Under the pieces are notes generated by a model. The model was not told the origin of the DNA, searched no databases, and was given only the letters and a program-made list of their open reading frames with translations. This document shows, in pieces, positions 46,498 to 56,377 of a stretch of DNA of 64,000 nt. Numbering within the stretch: the first letter of the stretch is position 1; each line of letters opens with the position of its first letter. The translations under genes and the position numbers were made by a program. Source of the stretch: Synechococcus sp. CC9616 (GTDB lineage: Bacteria > Cyanobacteriota > Cyanobacteriia > PCC-6307 > Cyanobiaceae); NCBI RefSeq assembly GCF_000515235.1, contig NZ_KI911558.1:2207466-2271465 (forward strand), in the 5' to 3' direction.

Positions 46498-47651
46498 GCA
46501 AGGGGTCGACTCCGGCGATCGCCTTCACGATCGACTCTCTCAAGCTTGGTGGGGCTGAAAGAACGCTGCTCCGCTGGGCTGTCTGGTGTCGTGATGCCGG
46601 TTGGCGGGTGGTGGTGATCACTCGCCAAGGGCCAGAGCGTGATGCCTACCCGCTGCCGTCAGGGTTGATTCGACGCCGGGAGGCCCGACTCCCCTTCGGT
46701 TTGGAGCGTTTGGGTTGGTGGGCGTTCCCGGCCAGACTGCTGGCTCTGAGATCCCTGCTGCGAGAGGAGTCTGTCTCGATCGCTGTCGGCGTCACGGTGC
46801 TGCCCGCCGTGAAGCTTCTGCTTGCCAGCCGCGGTCTGTCAATCCGTTGTGTGGTGGCCGAGCGCAACTACCCACCGGCGCGTTCGCCCTCCTTGCCCTG
46901 GCGTTGGCTGCGGCGTCTCAGTTACCCCTGGGCTGATCTTCACCTTGTCCAAACCACAACAATCGGCGCTTGGTTGCAGCGTCATTGCGGTGCGAATCGC
47001 CAGCTACTGCTTCCCAACCCTGTGATCTGGCCGCTGCCCAGTCACGAGCCGTCCCTGGCTCCGGAATCGCTCCTGCCGGAGGATGCCCAGGTGATCCTGG
47101 CGGCGGGAACAAAAGCCCAGCAGAAGGGCTTTGATCGGTTGATGCCGATCTTTGCTGCTCTTGCTGATCGATGGCCTCGTTTGCGGCTGGTGGTGCTGGG
47201 GCTGAGCGACCAGCCCTATCGAGGTGTCTGTCAGCAGACCTGGTTGAGAGAGCTGCTGGGTGCGAATCCCGACCATCAGCAGCGCCTTCTCATACCAGGG
47301 GCCGTCGGCAACATGGCTCACTGGTACGAGCGGGCCAGCCTGTTTGTGCTGCCGTCGCGCTTCGAAGGATTCCCCAACGTCCTGCTCGAGGCGATGGCAG
47401 CTGGCTGCGCATGTGTCGCCAGAGATTGCCTAACCGGCCCCTCTGATCTGATTCAGGACAGCCACAACGGTCGATTGCTGGCGCAGGATGCCACGACAGA
47501 TCAATGGATCGACGTGCTCGAGCTGCTGCTTCAAGACGCTCCAAAACGTTCTCAACTGGCAAGGAATGCCCTGGCCGTGAGGGAGCGGTTCAGCGAGCAG
47601 CGGCTTCGGCAGTCGTTTTTGTGCTCCCTCGAGGGTCTGAACCGTGGATGA
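46494..47651 (+). CDS. Glycosyltransferase, GT4 family
   Basis: A 385-residue GT-B enzyme. The acceptor-domain start is FTIDSLKLGGAERTLLRWA, the hinge region is VILAAGTKAQQKGFDRL, and the donor site is PSRFEGFPNVLLEAMAAGCA with both glutamates of E-x7-E. I chose the ATG at 46494, which overlaps the stop of the preceding gene (ATGA). The stop overlaps the GTG of the next gene by 8 bp. It is one of three GT4 genes in a row. Confidence 0.92.
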   Translation: MSKGSTPAIAFTIDSLKLGGAERTLLRWAVWCRDAGWRVVVITRQGPERDAYPLPSGLIRRREARLPFGLERLGWWAFPARLLALRSLLREESVSIAVGVTVLPAVKLLLASRGLSIRCVVAERNYPPARSPSLPWRWLRRLSYPWADLHLVQTTTIGAWLQRHCGANRQLLLPNPVIWPLPSHEPSLAPESLLPEDAQVILAAGTKAQQKGFDRLMPIFAALADRWPRLRLVVLGLSDQPYRGVCQQTWLRELLGANPDHQQRLLIPGAVGNMAHWYERASLFVLPSRFEGFPNVLLEAMAAGCACVARDCLTGPSDLIQDSHNGRLLAQDATTDQWIDVLELLLQDAPKRSQLARNALAVRERFSEQRLRQSFLCSLEGLNRG

Positions 47652-48945
47652 TCTCTGGGTGGTGCTGCCCCATCTCGGTGCCGGAGGAGCCCAGAAGGTC
47701 GGTCTTTTGGCTGCTGAACACTTTGCTGAAAAGGGTCTTCGGGTCAGGGTTCTGTCGCTGCGACCGGAGCATCCCGTGAAGCACCGTTTGCCGGAGAACG
47801 TCACAACCTTCAGCATCGATCTCAATCCCGATGGAGCCGTTCATCCCTGGCTCAGGGATGTTTGGGATCGGTCGCTGATGGCGCGTGGACGTCGCTTCAG
47901 CGTCGCCCAACTGATCCGTTACCGGCGCTTGTTGATCCGTTTGATCACGCAGATCTTGGTTTTGATCCTGCAGCTGCTCCCATCCGGGGTGAACCGTCAC
48001 TTTCAGCCTGGTTGCAAGGGATTTGCAGGCTGGTTGTTAGCCCACTGCATGCTCAGCGCCGGTGGTCTGCGTTATGCGCGACTGCGTTCATTGCTGGTTG
48101 AGCAGCGTCCGCGACGGGTGTTGGCACTGCTCAGCAAAACCAACATCCTTTGCTGCTCAGCAGCTTGGGATCTGCCGATTCATCTTGTGGTGTCGGAACG
48201 GAATGACCCGCGCTTGCAGAGGATGGATCGTCTCTGGCGCTGGCTGCGTCGTGTGTTTTACCGCCGGGCTGATGTGGTGACAGCCAACACCGAGGGAGTG
48301 CTGGAGGCTCTTCAAGAGATGGGATCGTGGCGACGGTTGGAGCTGTTGCCCAATCCACTGCCTGCTCTAGTCAGCACACACAGCTCGCCCGCTTCCACGG
48401 ACCGTCGCCAACAAATCCTGTCAGTCGCCCGACTCGTGCCCCAGAAAGGTCTCGATCTGCTGCTGCGGGCCTTCGCCTCATTACCTGAAACCGTTCGCTT
48501 CGGTTGGACCGTTGTTTTGGTTGGGGATGGCCCGGAACGAGAGCAACTAGGGAGCTTGGTTGAGAGTCTGTCGATTGCGGATTCGGTTCGGTTCGAGGGA
48601 TTCCAGCCAAACCCGTTGCAATACATGCAATCTGCCGCCATTTTTGCGCTCCCATCCAGATTTGAAGGCATGCCGAATGCCTTGCTGGAAGCGATGGCGT
48701 CCGGGTTGCCGGCGGTGGTGACCGATGCCTCGCCCGGACCTCTTGAAATGGTGTCGGATGGTCGCAATGGTCTGGTCGTGCCGACGGAGGATCCCGCCGC
48801 GTTTGCTGCTGCTCTCAACACATTGATGGCGACTCCGGCGCATCGGCTTCAGCTGGGTGAAGCGGCGCGGCAGACGCTGCGTTCGATGGAATGGCCTGTG
48901 GTGGAGCCGCTGTGGCGATCCGTTCTCGCTCTCGAACAGCTCTGA
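47644..48945 (+). CDS. Glycosyltransferase, GT4 family
   Basis: A 433-residue GT-B enzyme starting at GTG 47644 (reads DDLWVVLPHLGAGGAQKVG). It has LSVARLVPQKGLDLLLRAFA and the donor site PSRFEGMPNALLEAMASGLP. A hydrophobic stretch near residues 95-115 (LLIRLITQILVLILQLL) may contact the membrane. It overlaps the preceding gene by 8 bp and the next start by one base (TGATG). It is similar to the gene before it, so a local duplication is likely. Confidence 0.92.
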   Translation: MDDLWVVLPHLGAGGAQKVGLLAAEHFAEKGLRVRVLSLRPEHPVKHRLPENVTTFSIDLNPDGAVHPWLRDVWDRSLMARGRRFSVAQLIRYRRLLIRLITQILVLILQLLPSGVNRHFQPGCKGFAGWLLAHCMLSAGGLRYARLRSLLVEQRPRRVLALLSKTNILCCSAAWDLPIHLVVSERNDPRLQRMDRLWRWLRRVFYRRADVVTANTEGVLEALQEMGSWRRLELLPNPLPALVSTHSSPASTDRRQQILSVARLVPQKGLDLLLRAFASLPETVRFGWTVVLVGDGPEREQLGSLVESLSIADSVRFEGFQPNPLQYMQSAAIFALPSRFEGMPNALLEAMASGLPAVVTDASPGPLEMVSDGRNGLVVPTEDPAAFAAALNTLMATPAHRLQLGEAARQTLRSMEWPVVEPLWRSVLALEQL

Positions 48946-50105
48946 TGGACGGCGTGCTGACGCCAAACCTGCCATCCACCGGTCCTCCGCGACTTCTGGT
49001 TCTCGCGCCGACTCGCCGCGCCGCCAGTGAGACTTTCATCCGCGCCAATCTGCAGCGCTTGCCGTTTTTGATCGATGCCTACTTCGGGGACGAAGTCCTC
49101 TGGAGGCAACCACGTCGGTTTCTTTATGGGCTGGCTGTCTTGATCAGCAAGGTGCTCAGTCGCCTTGGATTGCTCCGTCTGGCGTCTCTTCTCCCTTCCG
49201 CAGTGGCGGTTCTTCTGATTCGCCATCACCGGCCGGACGTCGTGCTTGTGGAATTTGGATTTCATGCAGTGCGGGTCATGGAACTGGCGTCCTGGTCTGA
49301 CCGTCCGTTGGTCGTTCATTTCCGCGGTGCTGATGCCTCGGCGGATCGCTATCTGAAGCGGCTAGGTGCTCGTTACCGCCGGCTGCTCACCCTGACCTCA
49401 GCGTTGATTGTTAAAAGCCGTGAGATGCAACGGACCCTCACACGGCTTGGTGCCGGCGCTCAGCCGGTTTTGATCAGTCCTTCAGGGGCTGATGAACATC
49501 GGTTCAGCGGGGCAGCACCGGAAAAGAATCCTCCTTGTTTCCTATCGGTTGGTCGTTTTGTTGAGAAGAAGGGTCCTCTTGAAACGCTCGAGGCCTATCG
49601 CATCTTGCGGCAGACAGCTCCATGGGGTCGGCAGTCCTCGTTGGTGATGGTCGGCGATGGTCCCCTGCTCGAGATCGTCCGAAGCAAGGTGTTGGCTTTG
49701 GGCCTGGAGAACTCGGTGCGCTTCCCAGGGGTGCTTGCCCCTGACGGCGTGGTGGCTCTGATGCGACAAGCCAGAGCCTTCGTGCAGCATTCCCGTACCG
49801 CAGCCGATGGGGACCAGGAGGGATGTCCTGTGGCCGTTATGGAGGCTCAGTTGTGCGGTTTACCCGTGGTGGCGACGGTTCATGGCGGGATCCCTGATGT
49901 GGTTCAAACCGGTGTCAGTGGATTCCTGGTGTCGGAGGGGGATGTCCAAGCGATGGCCGATGCGATGCTGCGTTTGGCGAACGATGGGGCACTGGCACAG
50001 AGGATGGGTTCCGCTGGACGCTCTCACGCTTTGACGTCTTACACCGTGCAGCACCACATCAATGAGGTCAGTTCTCTGCTGAATTCCCTGGTGCCGACGG
50101 GCTGA
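48945..50105 (+). CDS. Glycosyltransferase, GT4 family
   Basis: A 386-residue GT-B enzyme from ATG 48945, coupled to the preceding gene by TGATG. Motifs are LVLAPTRRAASETFIRANLQ, HFRGADASADRYLKRLG, FLSVGRFVEKKGPLETLEAY and the donor site GDQEGCPVAVMEAQLCGLPV. The AxSETFI-type N-terminus and FHG-like FRGAD are seen in colanic-acid (WcaL)-like transferases. Its stop overlaps the start of the following sulfotransferase gene, again TGATG. Confidence 0.92.
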   Translation: MDGVLTPNLPSTGPPRLLVLAPTRRAASETFIRANLQRLPFLIDAYFGDEVLWRQPRRFLYGLAVLISKVLSRLGLLRLASLLPSAVAVLLIRHHRPDVVLVEFGFHAVRVMELASWSDRPLVVHFRGADASADRYLKRLGARYRRLLTLTSALIVKSREMQRTLTRLGAGAQPVLISPSGADEHRFSGAAPEKNPPCFLSVGRFVEKKGPLETLEAYRILRQTAPWGRQSSLVMVGDGPLLEIVRSKVLALGLENSVRFPGVLAPDGVVALMRQARAFVQHSRTAADGDQEGCPVAVMEAQLCGLPVVATVHGGIPDVVQTGVSGFLVSEGDVQAMADAMLRLANDGALAQRMGSAGRSHALTSYTVQHHINEVSSLLNSLVPTG

Positions 50106-50971
50106 TGAAGGAAGCGTTGATCCGGCTCATCTACATCACCAGTCGCGGTCACAGTGGCTCCACACTCCTCAGTCAGCTGATCGGCTCCCACAGCCGCGTG
50201 CTCTGCCTTGGTGAGATCAAGATGCTCACCAATGCGGATCCGCATCGAAAACTGTGCAGCTGTCATCGCCTGCCTCCGGAGATGTGTCCGTTCTGGAGCG
50301 TTATTCAGGACCGATTGATTGATGCGATTGGGCAGACGTTCATGCAGCTCGATTTGAGCGGGGACGACCCATCCAAGTTTCGGCGGGACAATCTGGCCCT
50401 GCTTCAGGCGGTGGCATCAGTGAGTGATTGCTCAATCCTTGTGGATTCATCCAAATCGATCCAACGTGCCATGGCATTGCAGCAGGCGTTTTCCAACACG
50501 TCTGCCTTGAACTTGAGCATTCTCCACCTGCATCGTGGCCCGCTTGGCTCCCTCAACAGTGCCTTGAAAAAGGGAGACGATTTGCGACAGGCCGCTTACA
50601 ACTACAACCTGATGTTTTTTCGTACCCAGGAGCAATTGAAAGTGTGCCGCAGCATGTTTGTCAGCTATGAACGACTGGCGACACGGCCGCGGCAACAATT
50701 GCGAAAGATTATGGAGTATTTGGGTTTATCGCTTGAAGATTCACAGCTCACCTGGCGGGCTGGTGTACATCGTGATATCCATGGCAACGTCATGCGGTTT
50801 GGAACATCGGATCGGATCCGCCTCGATCGAAAATGGTTGTGGCAACTGTCTTGGCGGCAGATGCTTTTGATCAGTGCCTGGACCTTGCCGGTTCGGTTAA
50901 GGCGTCAAAGTTTGCTTCAAAGGATGCGGAAATGGATCAAATTTGGTGACTGGCAATCCATGTTCGAGTGA
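50105..50971 (+). CDS. Sulfotransferase (CxC...CPxW type)
   Basis: A 288-residue PAPS-dependent sulfotransferase. The 5'-phosphosulfate loop is ITSRGHSGSTLLSQLIGSH, the 3'-phosphate site is ILHLHRGPLGSLNSALKKG, and FVSYERLATRPRQQLRKIMEYLGL is the conserved C-terminal block. Between them lies LCSCHRLPPEMCPFW, a CxC-x7-CPxW cluster shared with the gene at 51789. It is translationally coupled to the upstream GT4 gene, so the acceptor is probably the glycan made by this cluster. Confidence 0.87.
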   Translation: MKEALIRLIYITSRGHSGSTLLSQLIGSHSRVLCLGEIKMLTNADPHRKLCSCHRLPPEMCPFWSVIQDRLIDAIGQTFMQLDLSGDDPSKFRRDNLALLQAVASVSDCSILVDSSKSIQRAMALQQAFSNTSALNLSILHLHRGPLGSLNSALKKGDDLRQAAYNYNLMFFRTQEQLKVCRSMFVSYERLATRPRQQLRKIMEYLGLSLEDSQLTWRAGVHRDIHGNVMRFGTSDRIRLDRKWLWQLSWRQMLLISAWTLPVRLRRQSLLQRMRKWIKFGDWQSMFE

Positions 50972-50976
50972 TAACA

Positions 50977-51768
50977 ATGATCAAAAAAACAATGTTTGAA
51001 TTCGGATCTATGTCGTTGTGGGATCGCTTTTTTTGGTCGCATCGTGATGACCAGCCTTTGGGAACATTGGTGTCGTTCCCGAAATCAGGTCGTACCTGGG
51101 TGCGCGTGATGCTGGATCGCCTGCGTATTCCCCTGCATTACACCCACGACGGCAGCGACCATAAATATGCGACTCACTTTGATGCGTTGCAGTGCTGTGG
51201 TCTCGAGTCCAAGGGTCAGCCACTGGTCTTTCTTCATCGCGATCCACGCGATACAGCGGTCTCGGGGTTTTTTCAAAAATCCCTGCGGATCGAGAACGGC
51301 TACGAAGGCGACTTAGCGCAGTTCATCCGCGATCCGCATCACGGCCTTGAGAAAATCCTTGTGTTCAATCTGGCCTGGATTGATCACTGCACTAGCTCAG
51401 CCAACTCCAATCGAACACTCTCCTACGAGGCATTACGGGCCAACACTGTGGACGGACTGACAGCTTTGATGACAACTTATTTGCCGTCCCGTCCTGTCAG
51501 TCGACGTCGCATTCGCAGAGAGGTTGAGCACGCTAGTTTCGATCGAATGCAGCAGCAGGAGAAACAAGGCGTCTTTGCTCGCCGCTATGACAAAGCGCTG
51601 ACTCCCGGTGATCCTGATAATCAGGACAGCTTCAAAGTTAGGCGGGGCAAGATTGGAGGCTTTACGGATTATTTTTCGGAGCAAGATTTGGACTTCGCTG
51701 ACCAACTCCTGCAGCGCTACAACTACTCAGATCGCTTAGCAGCTGCCCACTTGGCTGCTCTGATTTGA
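50977..51768 (+). CDS. Sulfotransferase (Sulfotransfer_1 type)
   Basis: A 263-residue sulfotransferase with LVSFPKSGRTWVRVMLD (5'-phosphosulfate loop), LVFLHRDPRDTAVSGFFQKS (3'-phosphate site), TLSYEALRANTVDGLTALM and the C-terminal PAPS-contact block VRRGKIGGFTDYFSEQD. It resembles classic cytosolic sulfotransferases more than its two neighbours do. I chose the ATG at 50977, 5 bp after the preceding stop; an internal ATG follows at 50992. Confidence 0.92.
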   Translation: MIKKTMFEFGSMSLWDRFFWSHRDDQPLGTLVSFPKSGRTWVRVMLDRLRIPLHYTHDGSDHKYATHFDALQCCGLESKGQPLVFLHRDPRDTAVSGFFQKSLRIENGYEGDLAQFIRDPHHGLEKILVFNLAWIDHCTSSANSNRTLSYEALRANTVDGLTALMTTYLPSRPVSRRRIRREVEHASFDRMQQQEKQGVFARRYDKALTPGDPDNQDSFKVRRGKIGGFTDYFSEQDLDFADQLLQRYNYSDRLAAAHLAALI

Positions 51769-51788
51769 GGCTTGCTTCAGTGTCTGGC

Positions 51789-52649
51789 ATGAATCCTCGA
51801 CGTCCTTCTTTGCTGCTGATTCGTGGACTGGGCCACAGCGGCACCACGATCCTTGATCTTGCTCTTGGCGCCCATCCCCTCGTCATGGGGCTTGGGGAAG
51901 CCACAAGGATTCTGGAGACCCCGAAACCTGGTGAGGAGCACCGAGGTCCGGCCATGTTGCGCGGAGCGCATCGGTACGAGCGACGCTGTACATGTGGGGC
52001 GATTGCTGCAGAGTGCCCTGTTTGGGGTCCGATGCTGTGTTGGCTTGATGATCATGACGATCAAACTCTGCCGATCAAGATGCAGCAGCTTGTGCAGATT
52101 GTGTCTCAGCTTGAGGGACCAACTCCGGAGCTAATCGTGGACTCTTATCAGGATGATTTTGAGTTGTCCTTGGATAACCAATCTGAATTGAATCGATTGG
52201 TACTTCACCTCACACGCGATGTGCGCTCTTGGGTGCACTCTCGCTCCCGAAGTGCTCGTGATCGTGGTGCTTGGTTTTCAGCTTGGCAACCCTTGTTGCG
52301 TTGGGTGCGGACCAATGCCCGTCATGAAATGTTGCTAAAACGTTCGCCCAATCCTTTGTTTCGGTTGGGTTATGAGGAGCTTGCGCTTGATCCTCGACAT
52401 CATCTTGAGCGTTTGTGTGGTTGGTTGAATCTTGACTTTTCTGAAGCGATGTTGCGGCCTGGATGTTGTTCAAGCAGCCATATACTCTCCGGCAATCGGG
52501 TGCGATTTGACCCCGAACGTACAGGGCATATTACTTATGATGGAACTTGGTTGAGTTATCCAAGTGGTTTGGCTCAATTGGCACTATTGATGCCTTGGAT
52601 AGCTGCAATGAATCGTCGGCTTGTTTATTCTGGTCAGTTAAAACGGTAA
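51789..52649 (+). CDS. Sulfotransferase (CxC...CPxW type)
   Basis: A 286-residue sulfotransferase with LIRGLGHSGTTILDLALGAH (5'-phosphosulfate loop), RCTCGAIAAECPVW (CxC-x6-CPxW cluster), LVLHLTRDVRSWVHSRSRSA (3'-phosphate site) and RLGYEELALDPRHHLERLC. It is a paralogue of the gene at 50105. I chose the ATG at 51789; a TTG at 51765 would overlap the preceding stop. The stop overlaps the 3' end of the membrane-protein gene on the other strand by 16 bp. Confidence 0.87.
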   Translation: MNPRRPSLLLIRGLGHSGTTILDLALGAHPLVMGLGEATRILETPKPGEEHRGPAMLRGAHRYERRCTCGAIAAECPVWGPMLCWLDDHDDQTLPIKMQQLVQIVSQLEGPTPELIVDSYQDDFELSLDNQSELNRLVLHLTRDVRSWVHSRSRSARDRGAWFSAWQPLLRWVRTNARHEMLLKRSPNPLFRLGYEELALDPRHHLERLCGWLNLDFSEAMLRPGCCSSSHILSGNRVRFDPERTGHITYDGTWLSYPSGLAQLALLMPWIAAMNRRLVYSGQLKR

Positions 52650-54442
52650 ATCCAGCCCTTATTTTTTTTAGGGCTGAACCGGTAAATCTCCTTGTATTTA
52701 TTGAGTTCTTCACCAAGAAAATCAGTATTGCCTCTGTCGATATTAATCAAAAAATCTCCAGTTCTTGGTGTGTATGATTCGCCACGATTTATCCCGTCGA
52801 CCGTTGTGTATGACCGGGTCTCAGGGTTAAAAAAGATTAGACGGTCATATTTGAATCGATCGAGATGGCGCTTTCTCCGAAACCATGATTTTGTGAAGAT
52901 AAGATTGACATCCTCGCCGCGCTGTTTTGCCTCTTTTGTTAGTTGATCGACCTTGCTAAATGTCTGTTGCCATGAATTTTGTTTCGATTTAATCTTGCCA
53001 ACATTTTTGATAAAACTATTTTCAAGTTTGTTTTCAAAGCTGATCAAGCCGATACAAATTGTTGTGACTGTTAGCCCGATTCCTATTTGACTGCGACGTG
53101 AATTTGGCCAGCGTGTTGCATTCCAGAGTTGCCAGATAAACGCAACATCGAGAACAGCGATGAGTTGAATTGGGAGGCTGGTGTAGCTATGACCTTCGTA
53201 ACCAATGATTTCATAGAGTGCAACGATATAGCAAATGGCTGCGATATTTAAATTGTCTAAAAAATTAAAATTGATATTTCGACACGCTACAATTAACGTG
53301 CGAATCAGGATGAAACCAACTAGGAACAAGCTGCGTGGATCTAAATCGAGCCCACCTGAATTATCCATTGTGTAGCTACCAACATTGTGATAGATGCTTG
53401 GTAGAAAAGATAAATAGGCATAGGATATGCCAAAAAATACTACAAATGAGCATAGCCACAGTTCAAGACTATAAGCTTTCATTAGTTGAAGACGTTCGCT
53501 CCAGTTGCTTTGAAACCATTGCAATTTTGGATAAGATTGAAGCTGTCCAAGTGAGCCGAGTACTAGCTGAACAACTGCAGGTGTGACAAACAGCAAAATG
53601 CCAATATCCTTCACAAACATTCCTACTAGAGCAGTTGCAAGAGTGATATTTTTGTCGCCAATATTCTTGCTTTGTTGATGACGTAAGTAAAAAAAAATGT
53701 AAACACTAAAGAGCAGTGTCAGTATCCGTTCGCTGTAAATCAGCTGAAAAAAAGCGAAGCCTGTGGATGGAGCACTCAGGAATAGGAGACTAATGATGAG
53801 CAGAAGATAGTTTGCTGATGGATAGCCGCAAAGCCTGCGAATAAAACGTGCGCCAAGGATGATGATGGCGAATAGTTCTGCGGCGCTGACGATCATCCAC
53901 ACTTTTACATAGGGAGTAAACCAGCTGAGAATGTGTAGGTCCTGGTGAGCAAGCGGAAAAAATCGATAGTCATTGCGAAGCATTGTTTCCACAATAAATT
54001 CAAATCGAATTGAGAAGTTATCGAGAAGTTGATGATCAATTATTCCGTCATACCAGGCCACGAGTTCAGGATAAAACCAGCTCGTTCCATTCACCATGGC
54101 GATCGTATAGATCACAAATAGACCGAGTACAGCAGGATGTTCCTTGGCAAATTGGTATAAATGTTGCCACCAGGGTATTGACTTGACTGTTGCATTCTTG
54201 GGGCGGCTGCTCCAAAGCAGGACAACAACCACGCTCAGAAGCAGCACTAATGCAATGTCATGCGAGGTTCGGTTGTAGTGATAAAGCAGATCTTTACCCG
54301 CATTGCTACGAGGTGAGGGAAGCCATTCAGTGGCCTTGTCCAGCCAAAGCCATGCTCCTACTGCTCCCATGCTTAAGAAAGCCGAGATTGCCGATAGAAC
54401 AAACCAGGGTTTGAAGAGATAGTTTAAATGTTTGAAGTTCAT
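52634..54442 (-). CDS. Polytopic membrane protein, unknown
   Basis: A 602-residue protein with about ten hydrophobic segments, the first at residues about 14-34 (WFVLSAISAFLSMGAVGAWLW), and a soluble C-terminal domain of about 120 residues. I see no signature of an O-antigen polymerase or flippase that I could name; a GT-C-like or Wzy-like role in the glycan locus is possible. Codon use is AT-rich compared with the glycosyltransferase operon to its left. It is transcribed towards that operon and overlaps it by 16 bp. Confidence 0.75.
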   Translation of the reverse strand: MNFKHLNYLFKPWFVLSAISAFLSMGAVGAWLWLDKATEWLPSPRSNAGKDLLYHYNRTSHDIALVLLLSVVVVLLWSSRPKNATVKSIPWWQHLYQFAKEHPAVLGLFVIYTIAMVNGTSWFYPELVAWYDGIIDHQLLDNFSIRFEFIVETMLRNDYRFFPLAHQDLHILSWFTPYVKVWMIVSAAELFAIIILGARFIRRLCGYPSANYLLLIISLLFLSAPSTGFAFFQLIYSERILTLLFSVYIFFYLRHQQSKNIGDKNITLATALVGMFVKDIGILLFVTPAVVQLVLGSLGQLQSYPKLQWFQSNWSERLQLMKAYSLELWLCSFVVFFGISYAYLSFLPSIYHNVGSYTMDNSGGLDLDPRSLFLVGFILIRTLIVACRNINFNFLDNLNIAAICYIVALYEIIGYEGHSYTSLPIQLIAVLDVAFIWQLWNATRWPNSRRSQIGIGLTVTTICIGLISFENKLENSFIKNVGKIKSKQNSWQQTFSKVDQLTKEAKQRGEDVNLIFTKSWFRRKRHLDRFKYDRLIFFNPETRSYTTVDGINRGESYTPRTGDFLINIDRGNTDFLGEELNKYKEIYRFSPKKNKGWIYRFN

Positions 54443-54610
54443 GCTTTTGACAAGTTGTTTTGGCTGAGAGGGTGATCGCCTAATGCAGAGTTATCTAATG
54501 GGAGTGATCAGCGAATTTTGAAAAGTTTGTATTTACGATCTGGATTGGATTGTCATCTGATGAGATTTCGCAAACAATATATTGATCTCACAATAGTGTT
54601 TCCATGAATC

Positions 54611-56355
<1,745 letters not shown>

Positions 56356-56377
56356 TTATGAGCGATAGCCTCCAGCC

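Noticed and set aside
47644-48945. A tandem duplication remnant between the neighbouring GT4 genes, comparable to the icd and chbG cases
   Set aside because: The genes are similar as whole family members, but there is no separate degenerate 3' fragment between them.
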